50,198 nucleotides of DNA from Ramlibacter sp. (lineage in GTDB: Bacteria; Pseudomonadota; Gammaproteobacteria; Burkholderiales; Burkholderiaceae_C): contig NZ_JAQGLS010000055.1 of NCBI RefSeq assembly GCF_028292805.1, positions 1 to 50,198 of the forward strand, in the 5' to 3' direction. The first letter of the stretch is position 1, and each line of letters opens with the position of its first letter. The notes below the pieces were generated by a model. It was not told where the DNA came from and made no database searches. It was given only the letters and a program-made list of their open reading frames with translations. The position numbers and the translations under genes are program-made. Of the stretch, positions 31,319 to 43,580 are shown in pieces.

Positions 31319-32028
31319 ATGAACGAAGTATCCGGGGCGCAGCGCTCGCCGACGATGCTGCCAGCCAGCCTGCGGGCGATGCTGGCCGCGCCGCCACCCA
31401 CGGCGGCCACCGAGCTGCAGGCGCACGAGGTGGCGTTCCGCTGCCTGCGTGGCGCCCACGAAATCAGTCAGATCCAGCACCTGCGCAACCAGATCGCGCT
31501 GCCCGCGTCCGCGGTGGGTGACGCCGGCTTTGCCATGCGCGAAAAAAAAGAGACGAAATCGGCGTGGTCGGCGCTTTCGTGCGCTACGGCGAGTACATCG
31601 GTACCATCCGCTACCTTCCCATGAACGAGGGCCTGGCCCCGTGCGACGCGTTGGTCCGCCGGCACGGTGTTGCCGACGAACTCCTGGACGCGAGCTGGGA
31701 GGTCGGCCGCCTCGTGCTGGATCCCCGCTACCGGAGCAGTCCCGAAGCCCTCAAGCGCTGCCTGTTGCTGCCGCTGGTCCACCTGATGAAGCAAATGCCC
31801 GTGGTTAACGTGTTCGCATCCTGCACGCCGGTGCTCAGCCGCCTGTACCGGCGCTTCGGTTTCAGCGTCCTGGTCAAGGACGCGGCTCAAGACGCAGAGG
31901 GCAGCTACTCGCTAATCCACGGCCGCACGCCGGACATGTTGCGGGCGCTGGTCGCCGGCGACGCCGAAAAACGCATGGCCGAGGAAATCCTGGCGATGCA
32001 GGAAGCCTCCATGGTGTTGCCATGCTGA
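31319..32028 (+). CDS. FeeM-like GNAT / acyl-homoserine-lactone-synthase-superfamily protein, frameshifted at A8
   Basis: Two overlapping frames make one protein of about 236 residues. The first runs from MNEVSGAQRS to FAMREKK at 31549; the second continues RDEIGVVGAFVRYGEYIGTI to 32028. They join if the run of eight A's (31542-31549) had nine. The joined product has an N-terminal substrate-recruiting region, a strand-helix core with SWEVGRLVLDPRYR (where LuxI/FeeM proteins have an E..R.V strand), a long acyl-CoA/ACP-binding helix, and VFASCTPVLSRLYRRFGF, the usual GNAT end. FeeM-type enzymes make N-acyl amino acids from acyl-ACP. It overlaps the kinase gene by 7 bases. It may be an inactivated gene, a slippage-controlled gene or a sequencing error. 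Confidence 0.62.
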
Positions 32029-34535
32029 TGGGCTTGGCGCGCGGCTTGTTCAAGCACTATGAGGATTACCACGCTTATGGCCCGTCGCGGCTGAAGGCCA
32101 TCGGCGTCCTCGGCGCCATCACGTACTGCATCTTCTACTTCATGCGGTTCACGCGACCCGATGCGTCGCTCACCGCCGACCTGGGCGAGCGCGCGCTGGC
32201 CATCATCCTGTTCGCCATTCTCGGCCTGCGCGACTACTGGCCCGAGAAGCTCAAGCCGTACTACATCCGCGTCTCGTACGTGGTAGTGCTCTACAGCCTG
32301 CCGTGCTTCACCGTGCTGGTGGCCCTGCAGCGCAGCGGCGGTGTCGCCAACATCTCCAACGCCTTCATCGTCCTGAGCTTCCTGGTGTTGCTGACCGACT
32401 GGCGCAACACGCTGGTGATGCTGGCGGCGGGCACCGGGCTGGCCGCGGCGATCTACTGGGCGACCACGCCCGACCCGCAGGTGCCGATGGACCTGGTGGC
32501 GCAGCTGCCGGCCTTCGCGCTGATTGTGATCGGTGGCAACCTGTTCAAGTCGAACACCGACAAGATCGACGCCGAGCGCAAGCTGCGGGCCACTCAGGCG
32601 CTGGCCGGCTCCATCGCCCACGAGATGCGGCACCCGCTGGCCCAGCTCAAGCACAGCCTGGAAGGCATGCAGGAGGTGCTGCCGGCGCCGGGCGCGGCGC
32701 GCCAGACGGCAAAGCTCGACGCGCAGCAGGTGCAGCAGCTGTACCGGCACCTGGCGCGCGGCGAGCAGGCGGTGCAGCGGGGGCTGCAGGTCATCTCGAT
32801 GACGCTGGACGAAGTCAGCGCGCGGCCGATCGACGCGTCCGCCTTCCGTCACCTGTCGGCCGCCGAGGTGGTGCACCAGGCCGTCGAGGAATACAGCTAC
32901 GACAACGACGCAGCGCGCGACAAGGTCACCGTCACCGTGGCCGACGACTTCACCTTCAAGGGCGACGAGACGGCCTATCTGTTCGTGCTGTTCAACCTGA
33001 TCAAGAACGCGCTGTACTACCTGGCGCCGTACCCGCAAACGCGGGTGACGATCACGATCGGCAACCAGCAAGTGAAGGTGCACGACAACGGCCCCGGCAT
33101 CGCACCGGATGCGCTGCACGGCCTGTTCGAGCCGTTCCGCTCGGTCGGCAAGTCGGGCGGCACCGGTCTTGGGCTGGCCTATTGCCAGCGCGTCATGCGC
33201 GCCTTCGGCGGCGAAATTTCGTGCGTCTCGGTGCCCGGCCAGTCCACCGAGTTCACCATGCGCTTTCCCGGCATCAGCGAGGAGGAGCGGGAGGCGCACT
33301 GGCGCGACGCCGTGGCCGAGGCGCGCGCCGTGCTGGCCGGCAAGCGCGTGCTGATCGTCGAGGACGACGCGGTCCAGCGCATGGCCACCCGCCACAAGCT
33401 GGGCCCGCTGGCCGTGACGGCGGAACTGGACGAGGCGGCCGACGGCCAGCTAGCCATCGACCTGCTGACGCGCCGTGCCTACGACATCGTGCTGCTGGAT
33501 CTGCACATGCCCGGCCTGGACGGCTATGCCGTGGCCGAGAAGATCCGCAACGACCCGGGCATCAACCAGGACGCGCGCATCGTCGCGTACTCCAGCGAGC
33601 CGGCCCACCTGGCACGCGCCAAGGCCTTGAAGGGCGGCATGGACGGCTTCATCAGCAAGCCTTGCGCCCAGCTGCCCTTGCTGGCGGCGCTGCAGCAGTC
33701 GGTGCAGCAGCCGCGCGGCCTGGGGCGCCACGCACCGGGCCGGCTGGCCGGACGCCGGATCCTGCTGGCCGACGACAGCTCCTTCAGCCGCAAGGCCGTG
33801 GCGGCCTACCTGCGCAATGCGGCGGCGACGGTGATCGAGGCCGAGCACGGCCAGGCCGTGCTCGACCAGCTGAACGCGCTGGAAGGTTTCGACGCCATCA
33901 TCCTGGACCTGCACATGCCGGGCATGGACGGCCTGGAGACGGCCCAGGCCATCCGCTCGAGCAGCGCAGCCTGGTCGACTTTACCCGTCGTGGCCCTCAC
34001 CGCGCACTCCGACGAGCAGGCGGTGGCGGCGGCCCGCGCCGCCGGCATGGACGGCTTCCTGGTCAAGCCGGTCGAGTCGGCCCACTTGTACGAAACGCTG
34101 GTGCGCCTGCTGGGCGGCAGCGCGGTGGCCAGTCCGGCCGTTACGCAACCGCTGGCGCAGGGACCGCCGCCGGTGCCCGACGCCGGCTTGCTGAACCTGC
34201 AGCGGCTGGAGAGCTATCGGCGGCTGGGAATGGTGGAGGAATTGCTCGAGGACTACGTCCCCGAGATGGCCAAGCTGGTGCTGGCACTGCAGGAGGCGGG
34301 CCGCGCCGACGACCAGCCGCTCAGCCTCGGTGCCTTGCACTCGCTGCTGGGCATGAGCGGTGAGGCCGGTGCCCAGGCGCTGTACCAGCACGTGCGGCGG
34401 ATCTACGTTCCCTTGCTCGAGCAGGGCCAATGGCCAGCCGGCGAGAACTGGCTGGCCGAACTCCAGGCCCTGGCGGCCCGCACCGAGAGTGCACTGAAGG
34501 CTTACTGCGAGACCGAGTTCCGCTCGAACGCTTGA
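32022..34535 (+). CDS. CqsS/PhcS-like hybrid sensor histidine kinase with two receiver domains and HPt
   Basis: The product is 837 residues. Six membrane helices span about 25-175 with short loops and no periplasmic sensor domain, like the quorum-sensing receptor CqsS. The HisKA box GSIAHEMRHPLAQLKHSL places the phospho-histidine at about 200; the HATPase has NLIKNALYYL, VHDNGPGIAPDAL and GGTGLGLAYCQRVM. Receiver 1 (about 440-555) has LLDLHMPG, receiver 2 (about 577-700) ILDLHMPGMDG, and a C-terminal HPt has ALHSLLGMSGEAGA (about 772). It can therefore run a complete phosphorelay. The gene overlaps the FeeM-like gene by 7 bases and is followed 8 bases later by an RR-kinase. The ligand is unknown. 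Confidence 0.88.
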   Translation: MLMGLARGLFKHYEDYHAYGPSRLKAIGVLGAITYCIFYFMRFTRPDASLTADLGERALAIILFAILGLRDYWPEKLKPYYIRVSYVVVLYSLPCFTVLVALQRSGGVANISNAFIVLSFLVLLTDWRNTLVMLAAGTGLAAAIYWATTPDPQVPMDLVAQLPAFALIVIGGNLFKSNTDKIDAERKLRATQALAGSIAHEMRHPLAQLKHSLEGMQEVLPAPGAARQTAKLDAQQVQQLYRHLARGEQAVQRGLQVISMTLDEVSARPIDASAFRHLSAAEVVHQAVEEYSYDNDAARDKVTVTVADDFTFKGDETAYLFVLFNLIKNALYYLAPYPQTRVTITIGNQQVKVHDNGPGIAPDALHGLFEPFRSVGKSGGTGLGLAYCQRVMRAFGGEISCVSVPGQSTEFTMRFPGISEEEREAHWRDAVAEARAVLAGKRVLIVEDDAVQRMATRHKLGPLAVTAELDEAADGQLAIDLLTRRAYDIVLLDLHMPGLDGYAVAEKIRNDPGINQDARIVAYSSEPAHLARAKALKGGMDGFISKPCAQLPLLAALQQSVQQPRGLGRHAPGRLAGRRILLADDSSFSRKAVAAYLRNAAATVIEAEHGQAVLDQLNALEGFDAIILDLHMPGMDGLETAQAIRSSSAAWSTLPVVALTAHSDEQAVAAARAAGMDGFLVKPVESAHLYETLVRLLGGSAVASPAVTQPLAQGPPPVPDAGLLNLQRLESYRRLGMVEELLEDYVPEMAKLVLALQEAGRADDQPLSLGALHSLLGMSGEAGAQALYQHVRRIYVPLLEQGQWPAGENWLAELQALAARTESALKAYCETEFRSNA

Positions 34536-34543
34536 ACCCGTCC

Positions 34544-35722
34544 ATGCAAGCGCCACCCGAGCTTCCCGGCGCCGCGCCCGGCATCCTGTTCGTCGACGAC
34601 GAACCGACATCCCGCAAGTGGTTCGCCCGCGAATTCGGTGACGAGTTCAAGGTGGTCACGGCCGGCGGCGCCGACGAGGCTCTGGCCATGCTGGGCGCGC
34701 GCAGCAGCGAGTTCGGTGTGCTGGTCACCGACTACCGGATGCCCGAGCGCGACGGCATGAAGCTGCTGCGGGCGGTGCAGCGCGACTTCCGCCACGTGAT
34801 CCGCCTGCTGGCGACCGCCTACGCCGAGAAGGACGTGGCGATCGCCGCGGTCAACCAGGGCAAGGTGCTGCGCATCCTGGAAAAGCCGTTGGACGGCAAC
34901 GCGACGCGCGAGGCCTTGCGTGAGGCGCTGGCGCTGTACCGCACCCAGACCCTGGAGCGGATGGTCAACGAAGGCCGGGTGGCGGCCTTGCGCGAGGCGC
35001 TGGGCTTCCTGGCGCACGAACTGAACACGCCGCTGGCGACCGTGCGCGGCCTGATCGGCACCGTCGCGGCGCGGCAGCTGCCGACGCCGCCGGACGCCGC
35101 CGCCGGCGTGGCGTACTTCACCGAAGACCATCCGGGCGAGATCGTCGCGGCGCTGGAGCGGGCCGAGCGCCGCGCGTTGTACTGCCAGTCGCTGGTGTCC
35201 ACCTTCGTGCAGTCGGCGCGCGACGCCTATCCGGGCGCCGTGCCGCAATCGGTCAGCGCCAGCAGCCTGGTGGGCGCGCTGCTGGACGAATTTCCGTTCG
35301 AAGCCAACGAGCGCGGCTGCGTCAGCAGCGACGTGCAGCACGACTTCCACCTGCCCGGCCGGCGCGACTTGCTGTACCTGGTGCTGTGCACGCTGGCCAA
35401 GAACGCCTTGTTGGCGCTGCGCGGGCGGCCGTCGCCGCAGCTGCGCATCGAAGTCGGCTGCGACGAGCGGGCCCTGCCGGGCCGGCGCGCCTGGATACTG
35501 TTTCGCGACAACGGCCCCGGCATCCCCCCGGAGGTGCTGGCCAAGCTGACCCGCGAGCCGGTCACCACCCGGGCAAGCACCGGCGGCAACGGCATGGGCT
35601 TGCTGTTCTGCCACCGCGTCATGCAGGCCATCAACGGCAGCATCGACATCCAGTCGGTGCCGGGGCAGGGCACCGCAGTGGCGCTGTTCTTCCAGCCACT
35701 GGCCGCGGGCAGCACCGGATAA
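34544..35722 (+). CDS. Response regulator with C-terminal histidine kinase domain (PhcR/PhcQ-like layout)
   Basis: The product is 392 residues. The receiver (about 12-120) has ILFVDDEPTSRKW, the phospho-aspartate at about 63 in VTDYRMPERDG and ILEKPLD. A linker helix leads to a HisKA-like segment AALREALGFLAHELNTPLATV with a histidine at about 158. The HATPase (250-388) has LAKNALLAL, FRDNGPGIPPEV and GGNGMGLLFCHRVM. There are no membrane helices and no DNA-binding domain, so output is phosphotransfer. Similar receiver-kinase proteins accompany PhcS in Ralstonia. The start is the ATG 8 bases after the preceding stop; a longer start is possible. Confidence 0.88.
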   Translation: MQAPPELPGAAPGILFVDDEPTSRKWFAREFGDEFKVVTAGGADEALAMLGARSSEFGVLVTDYRMPERDGMKLLRAVQRDFRHVIRLLATAYAEKDVAIAAVNQGKVLRILEKPLDGNATREALREALALYRTQTLERMVNEGRVAALREALGFLAHELNTPLATVRGLIGTVAARQLPTPPDAAAGVAYFTEDHPGEIVAALERAERRALYCQSLVSTFVQSARDAYPGAVPQSVSASSLVGALLDEFPFEANERGCVSSDVQHDFHLPGRRDLLYLVLCTLAKNALLALRGRPSPQLRIEVGCDERALPGRRAWILFRDNGPGIPPEVLAKLTREPVTTRASTGGNGMGLLFCHRVMQAINGSIDIQSVPGQGTAVALFFQPLAAGSTG

Positions 35723-35789
35723 CGCCGACGCCCCGGGCCGGGCCGGTTAGGATTTCGGTCATCGCGTAGCCAACAACACAGGAGACCGA

Positions 35790-37430
35790 ATGCTGGGCCT
35801 GATGCAAAGCCAACCGCTGCTGATTTCGTCGCTGATCGAGCACGCGGAGCGCCACCATGGCGACACGGAAATCGTTTCGCGGCGGGTAGAAGGCGACATC
35901 CACCGCTACAGCTGGCGCGAGGCGGCGCGGCGGTCGCGCCAGGTGGCGCATGCCCTGGACGGCATGCAGCTGCTGTTTTCCGACCGGGTGGCGACGCTGG
36001 CCTGGAACGGCTACCGCCACCTGGAGCTGTACTTCGGCGTCAGCGGCTCGGGCCGCGTGCTGCACACCCTGAACCCGCGGTTGCACCCGGAGCAGATCGC
36101 CTGGATCGCCAATCACGCCGAAGACCAGGTGCTGTGCTTCGACCTGACCTTCCTGCCGCTGGTGCAGGCGATCCACGCCAGGTGCCCAGGCATCCGCCAG
36201 TACGTGGCGCTGTGCGAGGCCGACCAGATGCCGGCGGACAGCGGCGTGCCCAACCTGCTTTGCTACGAAGACTGGATCGGCGGCCAGTCCACCAGCTACC
36301 GCTGGCCAACCTTCGACGAAAACTCGGCCTCGAGCATGTGCTACACCAGTGGCACCACCGGCCACCCCAAGGCCGCGCTCTACAGCCACCGTTCGACCCT
36401 GCTGCACGCCTACGCCGCCGCCTTGCCGGACGTCATGAGCCTGTCGGCGCGCGACTCGGTGCTGCCGGTGGTGCCGATGTTCCACGTCAATGCCTGGGGC
36501 ATCCCGTACTCGGCGGCGCTGACCGGCTGCAAGCTCGTGTTCCCCGGCCCGGCCCTGGACGGCAAGTCGGTGTACGAACTGATCGAGGCCGAGCAGGTGA
36601 CGTATGCCGCCGGCGTGCCCACCGTCTGGCAGATGCTGTTGGGCCACATGAAGCCGGCCGGGCTGCGCTTTTCCGCGCTCAAGCGCACGGTGATCGGCGG
36701 CTCGGCCTGCCCGCCGGCCATGATCGCCGCCTTCCGCGAAGACTACGGGGTCGAGGTGCTGCACGCCTGGGGCATGACGGAGATGAGCCCGCTGGGCACG
36801 CTGTGCACCTTGAAGAACAAGCACCTGGCGTTGCCCGCGCAAGACCAGATGAAGCTGCGCCTGAAACAGGGCCGCACCATCTTCGGCGTCAACATGAAGA
36901 TCGTCGGCGACCAGGGCCAGGAGCTGCCCTGGGACGGCAGGACCTTCGGCGACCTGTACGTCAAGGGGCCGTGGGTGCTGCGCGAGTATTTCAAGGGCGA
37001 GGGCGGCGATCCGCTGGTCAAGGATGCCGACGGGGTCGGCTGGTTCCCTACCGGCGACGTCGCCACCATCGACGGCGACGGCTACATGCAGATCACCGAC
37101 CGCAGCAAGGACGTGATCAAGTCGGGCGGAGAGTGGATCAGCTCGATCGACATCGAGAACATCGCCATGGCCCATCCGGGGGTGCAGATGGCAGCCTGCG
37201 TCGGCATGCCGCACCCGAAATGGGACGAGCGCCCGATCGTCGCCGTCGTCAGGCGCCCCGGCGCCGAAGTCACGCGCGAGGAGCTGATCGGGTTCTACGA
37301 AGGCAAGATCGCCAAGTGGCAGGTGCCCGACGACGTGGTATTCGTCGAGGCGATTCCGCTGGGTGCCACCGGCAAGATGCTCAAGACCCGGCTGCGCGAA
37401 ACGCTCAAGGACTACAAGCTGCCAGCGTGA
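35790..37430 (+). CDS. AMP-forming acyl-CoA ligase (medium/long-chain type)
   Basis: The product is 546 residues and activates a carboxylic acid to its acyl-CoA via an acyl-adenylate. Motifs are [17 protein letters not shown] (P-loop), [45 protein letters not shown] (hinge) and [13 protein letters not shown] with the C-terminal catalytic lysine. The sequence is of the fatty-acyl-CoA ligase FadD13/AlkK-like group; chain length cannot be set by eye. A CAGGAGA ribosome-binding site precedes the ATG. TAGGAT at 35748-35753 may be a -10. It lies 67 bases after the signalling module and ends before a strong terminator. Confidence 0.9.
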   Translation: MLGLMQSQPLLISSLIEHAERHHGDTEIVSRRVEGDIHRYSWREAARRSRQVAHALDGMQLLFSDRVATLAWNGYRHLELYFGVSGSGRVLHTLNPRLHPEQIAWIANHAEDQVLCFDLTFLPLVQAIHARCPGIRQYVALCEADQMPADSGVPNLLCYEDWIGGQSTSYRWPTFDENSASSMCYTSGTTGHPKAALYSHRSTLLHAYAAALPDVMSLSARDSVLPVVPMFHVNAWGIPYSAALTGCKLVFPGPALDGKSVYELIEAEQVTYAAGVPTVWQMLLGHMKPAGLRFSALKRTVIGGSACPPAMIAAFREDYGVEVLHAWGMTEMSPLGTLCTLKNKHLALPAQDQMKLRLKQGRTIFGVNMKIVGDQGQELPWDGRTFGDLYVKGPWVLREYFKGEGGDPLVKDADGVGWFPTGDVATIDGDGYMQITDRSKDVIKSGGEWISSIDIENIAMAHPGVQMAACVGMPHPKWDERPIVAVVRRPGAEVTREELIGFYEGKIAKWQVPDDVVFVEAIPLGATGKMLKTRLRETLKDYKLPA

Positions 37431-37518
37431 CCGGCGGCGCCAACTCTTGCCTGTCACCTGCGCGATATGCAGCCGGGGCCTCAGGGGCGATCCCTGAGCA
37501 GAGGCGCCGCTACGGCAG

Positions 37519-37543
37519 GCCCGACCGCTCGGGCTTTTTTTTT
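37519..37543 (+). terminator. Intrinsic terminator after the acyl-CoA ligase gene
   Basis: GCCCGA-CCGC-TCGGGC followed by nine T's, a textbook rho-independent terminator. It sits 19 bases before livH, so it either separates the operons or attenuates read-through into the transporter. A second small hairpin, CTCAGGG/CCCTGAG (37480-37498), lies just upstream. Confidence 0.88.
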
Positions 37544-37561
37544 GCAGACTGCTGGAGGGGT

Positions 37562-38515
37562 ATGTTTTCCGAGTTCGTGACCATTTCGCTGTTGAACGGC
37601 GTGAGCTACGGCCTGCTGCTGTTCATGCTCAGCTCTGGCCTGACGCTGATCTTCAGCATGATGGGCGTGCTCAACTTCGCCCACACCAGCTTCTACATGC
37701 TGGGCGCCTACCTGGCGTACACCATCTCCGGCGTGGTCGGCTTCTGGCCGGCCCTCTTGCTGGCGCCGCTGGCAGTGGGCGCGCTGGGCGCGCTGTTCGA
37801 GCGCTACGCGCTGCGCCGCGTGCACAAGTTCGGCCACGTACCGGAACTGCTGGTGACCTTCGGCCTGTCGTACCTGATCCTGGAGCTGGTCCAGCTGATC
37901 TGGGGCCGCTCCACCGTGCCCTACGGCCTGCCGACGCAGCTGCAGGGCCCGCTGTTCACGCTGTTCGGGACGCAATTTCCCAGGTCGCGCTCCTTCATCA
38001 TGCTGGTGGCGCTGATGATGCTGGCCAGCGTCTGGCTGCTGCTCACGCGCACGCGGATCGGGCTGGTGATCCAGGCCGCGCTGGCGCATCCCGACATGGT
38101 CGAAGCGCTCGGGCACAACGTGCCGCGCGTGTTCATGCTGGTGTTCGGCGGCGGCGCCGCGCTGGCAGGGCTGGCCGGCGTGATCGGCGGCAACACCTAC
38201 GTGACCGAGCCGGCGATGGCCGCCTCGGTCGGCTCCATCATCTTCGTGGTGGTGGTGGTCGGCGGCATGGGCTCGCTGGCCGGCGCCTTCCTGGCCTCGC
38301 TGCTGATCGGCATCCTGCAGACTTTCGCGGTGGCGCTGGACCATTCGGCGGCCAGCATGCTGCGGCCGCTGGGCGTCAACCTCACTGAAGGCGACTTCGG
38401 CTACCCCTTGATGTCCCTGACCATCTCGCAGGTGGCGCCCATCCTGCCGTACCTGTTGCTCGTGCTGATCCTGATTTTCCGGCCCAGTGGCCTGCTCGGG
38501 AAGCGGGAAGACTGA
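37562..38515 (+). CDS. livH: Branched-chain amino acid-type ABC transporter permease
   Basis: The product is 317 residues with about eight membrane helices, a LivH-family permease of the hydrophobic amino-acid uptake transporters. Typical are LLNGVSYGLLLFMLSSGLTL, GVLNFAHTSFYMLGAY and the late GGMGSLAGAFLASLLIG. A GGAGGGG site precedes the ATG. It is the first of four consecutive transporter genes; a livK receptor gene is not in the window. The substrate may be amino acids, aromatic acids or related compounds. Confidence 0.93.
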   Translation: MFSEFVTISLLNGVSYGLLLFMLSSGLTLIFSMMGVLNFAHTSFYMLGAYLAYTISGVVGFWPALLLAPLAVGALGALFERYALRRVHKFGHVPELLVTFGLSYLILELVQLIWGRSTVPYGLPTQLQGPLFTLFGTQFPRSRSFIMLVALMMLASVWLLLTRTRIGLVIQAALAHPDMVEALGHNVPRVFMLVFGGGAALAGLAGVIGGNTYVTEPAMAASVGSIIFVVVVVGGMGSLAGAFLASLLIGILQTFAVALDHSAASMLRPLGVNLTEGDFGYPLMSLTISQVAPILPYLLLVLILIFRPSGLLGKRED

Positions 38516-38516
38516 G

Positions 38517-39814
38517 ATGGCACGCACCAAGACCCATTACAGCTTCAGGCCGCTGAACGCAGCCCGCTGCGCCATCTGGTCGCTGTTCGCGCTGGCGCTG
38601 GTCGTCGCCCCGCTGGTGTTCAAGAGCAGCCTGGCGCTGACGATGCTGTCGCAGATCGGCTATCTGATCGTCATCTGCCTGTCGTACAACATCCTGCTGG
38701 GGCAGGGCGGCATGCTTAGCTTCGGCCACGCGGTGTACGTCGGCCTGGGCTCCTTTATCGCCATCCACGCGATGAACCTGGCGTCCAAGGGCGCCATCCC
38801 GGTGCCGCTGGTGCTGATCCCGCTCGTGGGCGGCCTGGCCGGCGTGTTCTTCGCGGCGCTGCTCGGCTTCGTGACGACCAAGAAGTCGGGCACCACCTTC
38901 GCCATGATCACGCTGGGCATCGGCGAGCTGGTCGCCTCGATGGCGTTGATGTTCCCCAGCTTCTTCGGCGGCGAGGGCGGCGTCACCACCAACCGGGTCT
39001 ACGGCCAGCCGTTCCTGGGCATCACCTTCGGGCCGCAGATCCAGGTGTACTACCTCATCGCCTCCTATTGCTTCGTCTGCACCGCCGCGATGTACGCCTT
39101 CACCGGCACGCCGCTGGGGCGCATGCTGAACGCGGTGCGCGACAACCCTGAGCGGGTCGAGTTCATCGGCTACAACACCCAGCGCGTGCGCTACTTCGCC
39201 TTCATCGTCTCGGGCTTTTTCGCCGGCGTCGGCGGCGGGCTGGCGGCGATCAACTTCGAGATCGTCAACGCCGCCGACAGCCTGGCGGCGGCGCGCTCGG
39301 GCGGCTACCTGCTGTTCACGTTCCTGGGCGGCGCCACCTTCTTTTTCGGCCCCATCATCGGCGCCGTGCTGCTGGTGTTCGCCTCCATCCTGCTGTCGGA
39401 GTTGAGCAAGGCCTGGCTGCTGTACCTGGGCCTGATCTTCCTGTTCATGGTGATGTATGCGCCCGGCGGCGTGGCCAGCCTGATCATGATGAACGTGCGG
39501 GTGGCGGCCTACGGCAAGCTGCGCACGCTGTGGGTGGCGTACCTGGCGCTGGCCGGCACGGCGCTGTTCGCCGTGCTGGGCGTGGCCGCGATCGTCGAGA
39601 TGATCTACCACATCCAGTTGAACGCGGCGCTCGGGCCGGTGGTCCCCTTTCTGGGCGCCAGCCTCGACACCCGTTCGCTGGACACCTGGGCCGGCGCCGT
39701 CTTCCTGCTGCTCGCCAGCCTCGGGCTGTTCGAGCTGACGCGTCGCAGCTTCCTGCGACAGTGGGACACCATCCAGGAAGAAATCGAGCGCGAGATCAAG
39801 CACCGGGAGGCACT

Positions 39815-39818
<4 letters not shown>
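38517..39818 (+). CDS. livM: Branched-chain amino acid-type ABC transporter permease, extended
   Basis: The product is 433 residues, the LivM partner of LivH. Core family marks are LSYNILLGQGGMLSFGHAVYVGLG, GTTFAMITLGIGELVASM and the cytoplasmic coupling loop GRMLNAVRDNPERVEFIGY. It is about 100 residues longer than the usual LivM because of one or two extra membrane helices and a charged tail (QEEIEREIKHREAL) after the core. The ATG is one base after the livH stop. Confidence 0.92.
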
Positions 39819-40593
<775 letters not shown>

Positions 40594-40594
<1 letters not shown>

Positions 40595-41289
40595 TGCTGA
40601 CCGTGAAGAACCTGCATGCCTTCTATGGCAAGAGCCACGTGCTGCATGGGGTGCAATTCGAAGTGGGGCAGGGCGAGATCGTGGCCTTGCTCGGGCGCAA
40701 CGGCTCCGGCCGCTCCACCACGGCCAAGGCGGTGATGGGAATGGTGGAATGCGCCGGCGACGTCAGCTGGCGCGGCCAGGCGATCCAGGGCCGCAAGCCG
40801 TACGAGATCGCCCACCTGGGCATCGGCTACGTGCCGGAAAACCGCGAGATCTTCCCCCGGCTCACCGTCCACCAGAACCTGATGCTGGGGCAAAAGAAAG
40901 CCGGCCAGAAAGGCCGCTGGAGCTTCGGTGACATGTACGCGATGTTCCCGCGGCTGAAGGAGCGGCAGCACACCGAGGCTGGCGTGCTCTCGGGGGGCGA
41001 GCAGCAGATGCTGACGCTGTGCCGCACCCTGATGGGCGACCCGGAGCTGATCATCATCGACGAGCCGACCGAGGGCCTGGCGCCAAAGATCGTGGAGCTG
41101 GTGGGCGAGTACCTCAAGAGGCTCAAGGCGCGCGGCGTGTCGGTGCTGCTGATCGAGCAGAAGCTGACCATCGCCATGGCGATCTCGGACCGCACGCTGG
41201 TGATGGGGCACGGCAGCATCGTGTTTCAGGGAACCCCTGACAGCCTGCGCGCCGACGCCTATATTCGGAAGGAATGGCTGGAGGTCTGA
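40594..41289 (+). CDS. livF: ABC transporter ATP-binding protein LivF with arginine in Walker A
   Basis: The product is 231 residues, the second ATPase of the Liv transporter. It has a normal signature (VLSGGEQQMLTLCRTL) and Walker B (LIIIDEPTEGLAP), but Walker A reads GRNGSGRSTT, with arginine where the catalytic P-loop normally has lysine. The codon is CGC, so this is not a marginal read. The partner livG has the normal lysine. The start ATG overlaps the livG stop (TGATG), preceded by AAGGAGG. Confidence 0.92.
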
Positions 41290-41369
41290 CACCCGCGCAA
41301 CTGCGAGGCTGAGCCCGGGTGGGAGCCCGGGACGGCAGGATTCCGTGTCCCGCAGCCGACAGGCAGTGA

Positions 41370-41418
41370 TTGCACGGCAGCAACGCCCACCTACAATCCC
41401 CGAAACGAACGACCGTTC
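41370..41418 (+). promoter_or_regulatory. Promoter and inverted-repeat operator of the FadB-type gene
   Basis: TTGCAC (41370-41375), a 16-base spacer and TACAAT (41392-41397) form a good sigma-70 promoter with a start near 41404. Directly downstream, GAACG-AC-CGTTC (41407-41418) is a perfect inverted repeat of the kind bound by TetR-family repressors of fatty-acid degradation genes. Its position over the first transcribed bases fits repression. No regulator gene is in the window. A CCCGGG/CCCGGG pair at 41314-41331 precedes the promoter. Confidence 0.6.
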
Positions 41419-41442
41419 TTTTCTCATTCGAAGGAAACCAGC

Positions 41443-43542
<2,100 letters not shown>

Positions 43543-43580
43543 CGGGCCCCGGCTTCGCACCAGCGGCGCCATGGCCCGTC

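Noticed and set aside
41314-41331. CCCGGG-TGGGAG-CCCGGG as a livF terminator
   Set aside because: CCCGGG is self-complementary and no T-run follows; evidence is too weak for a separate call.
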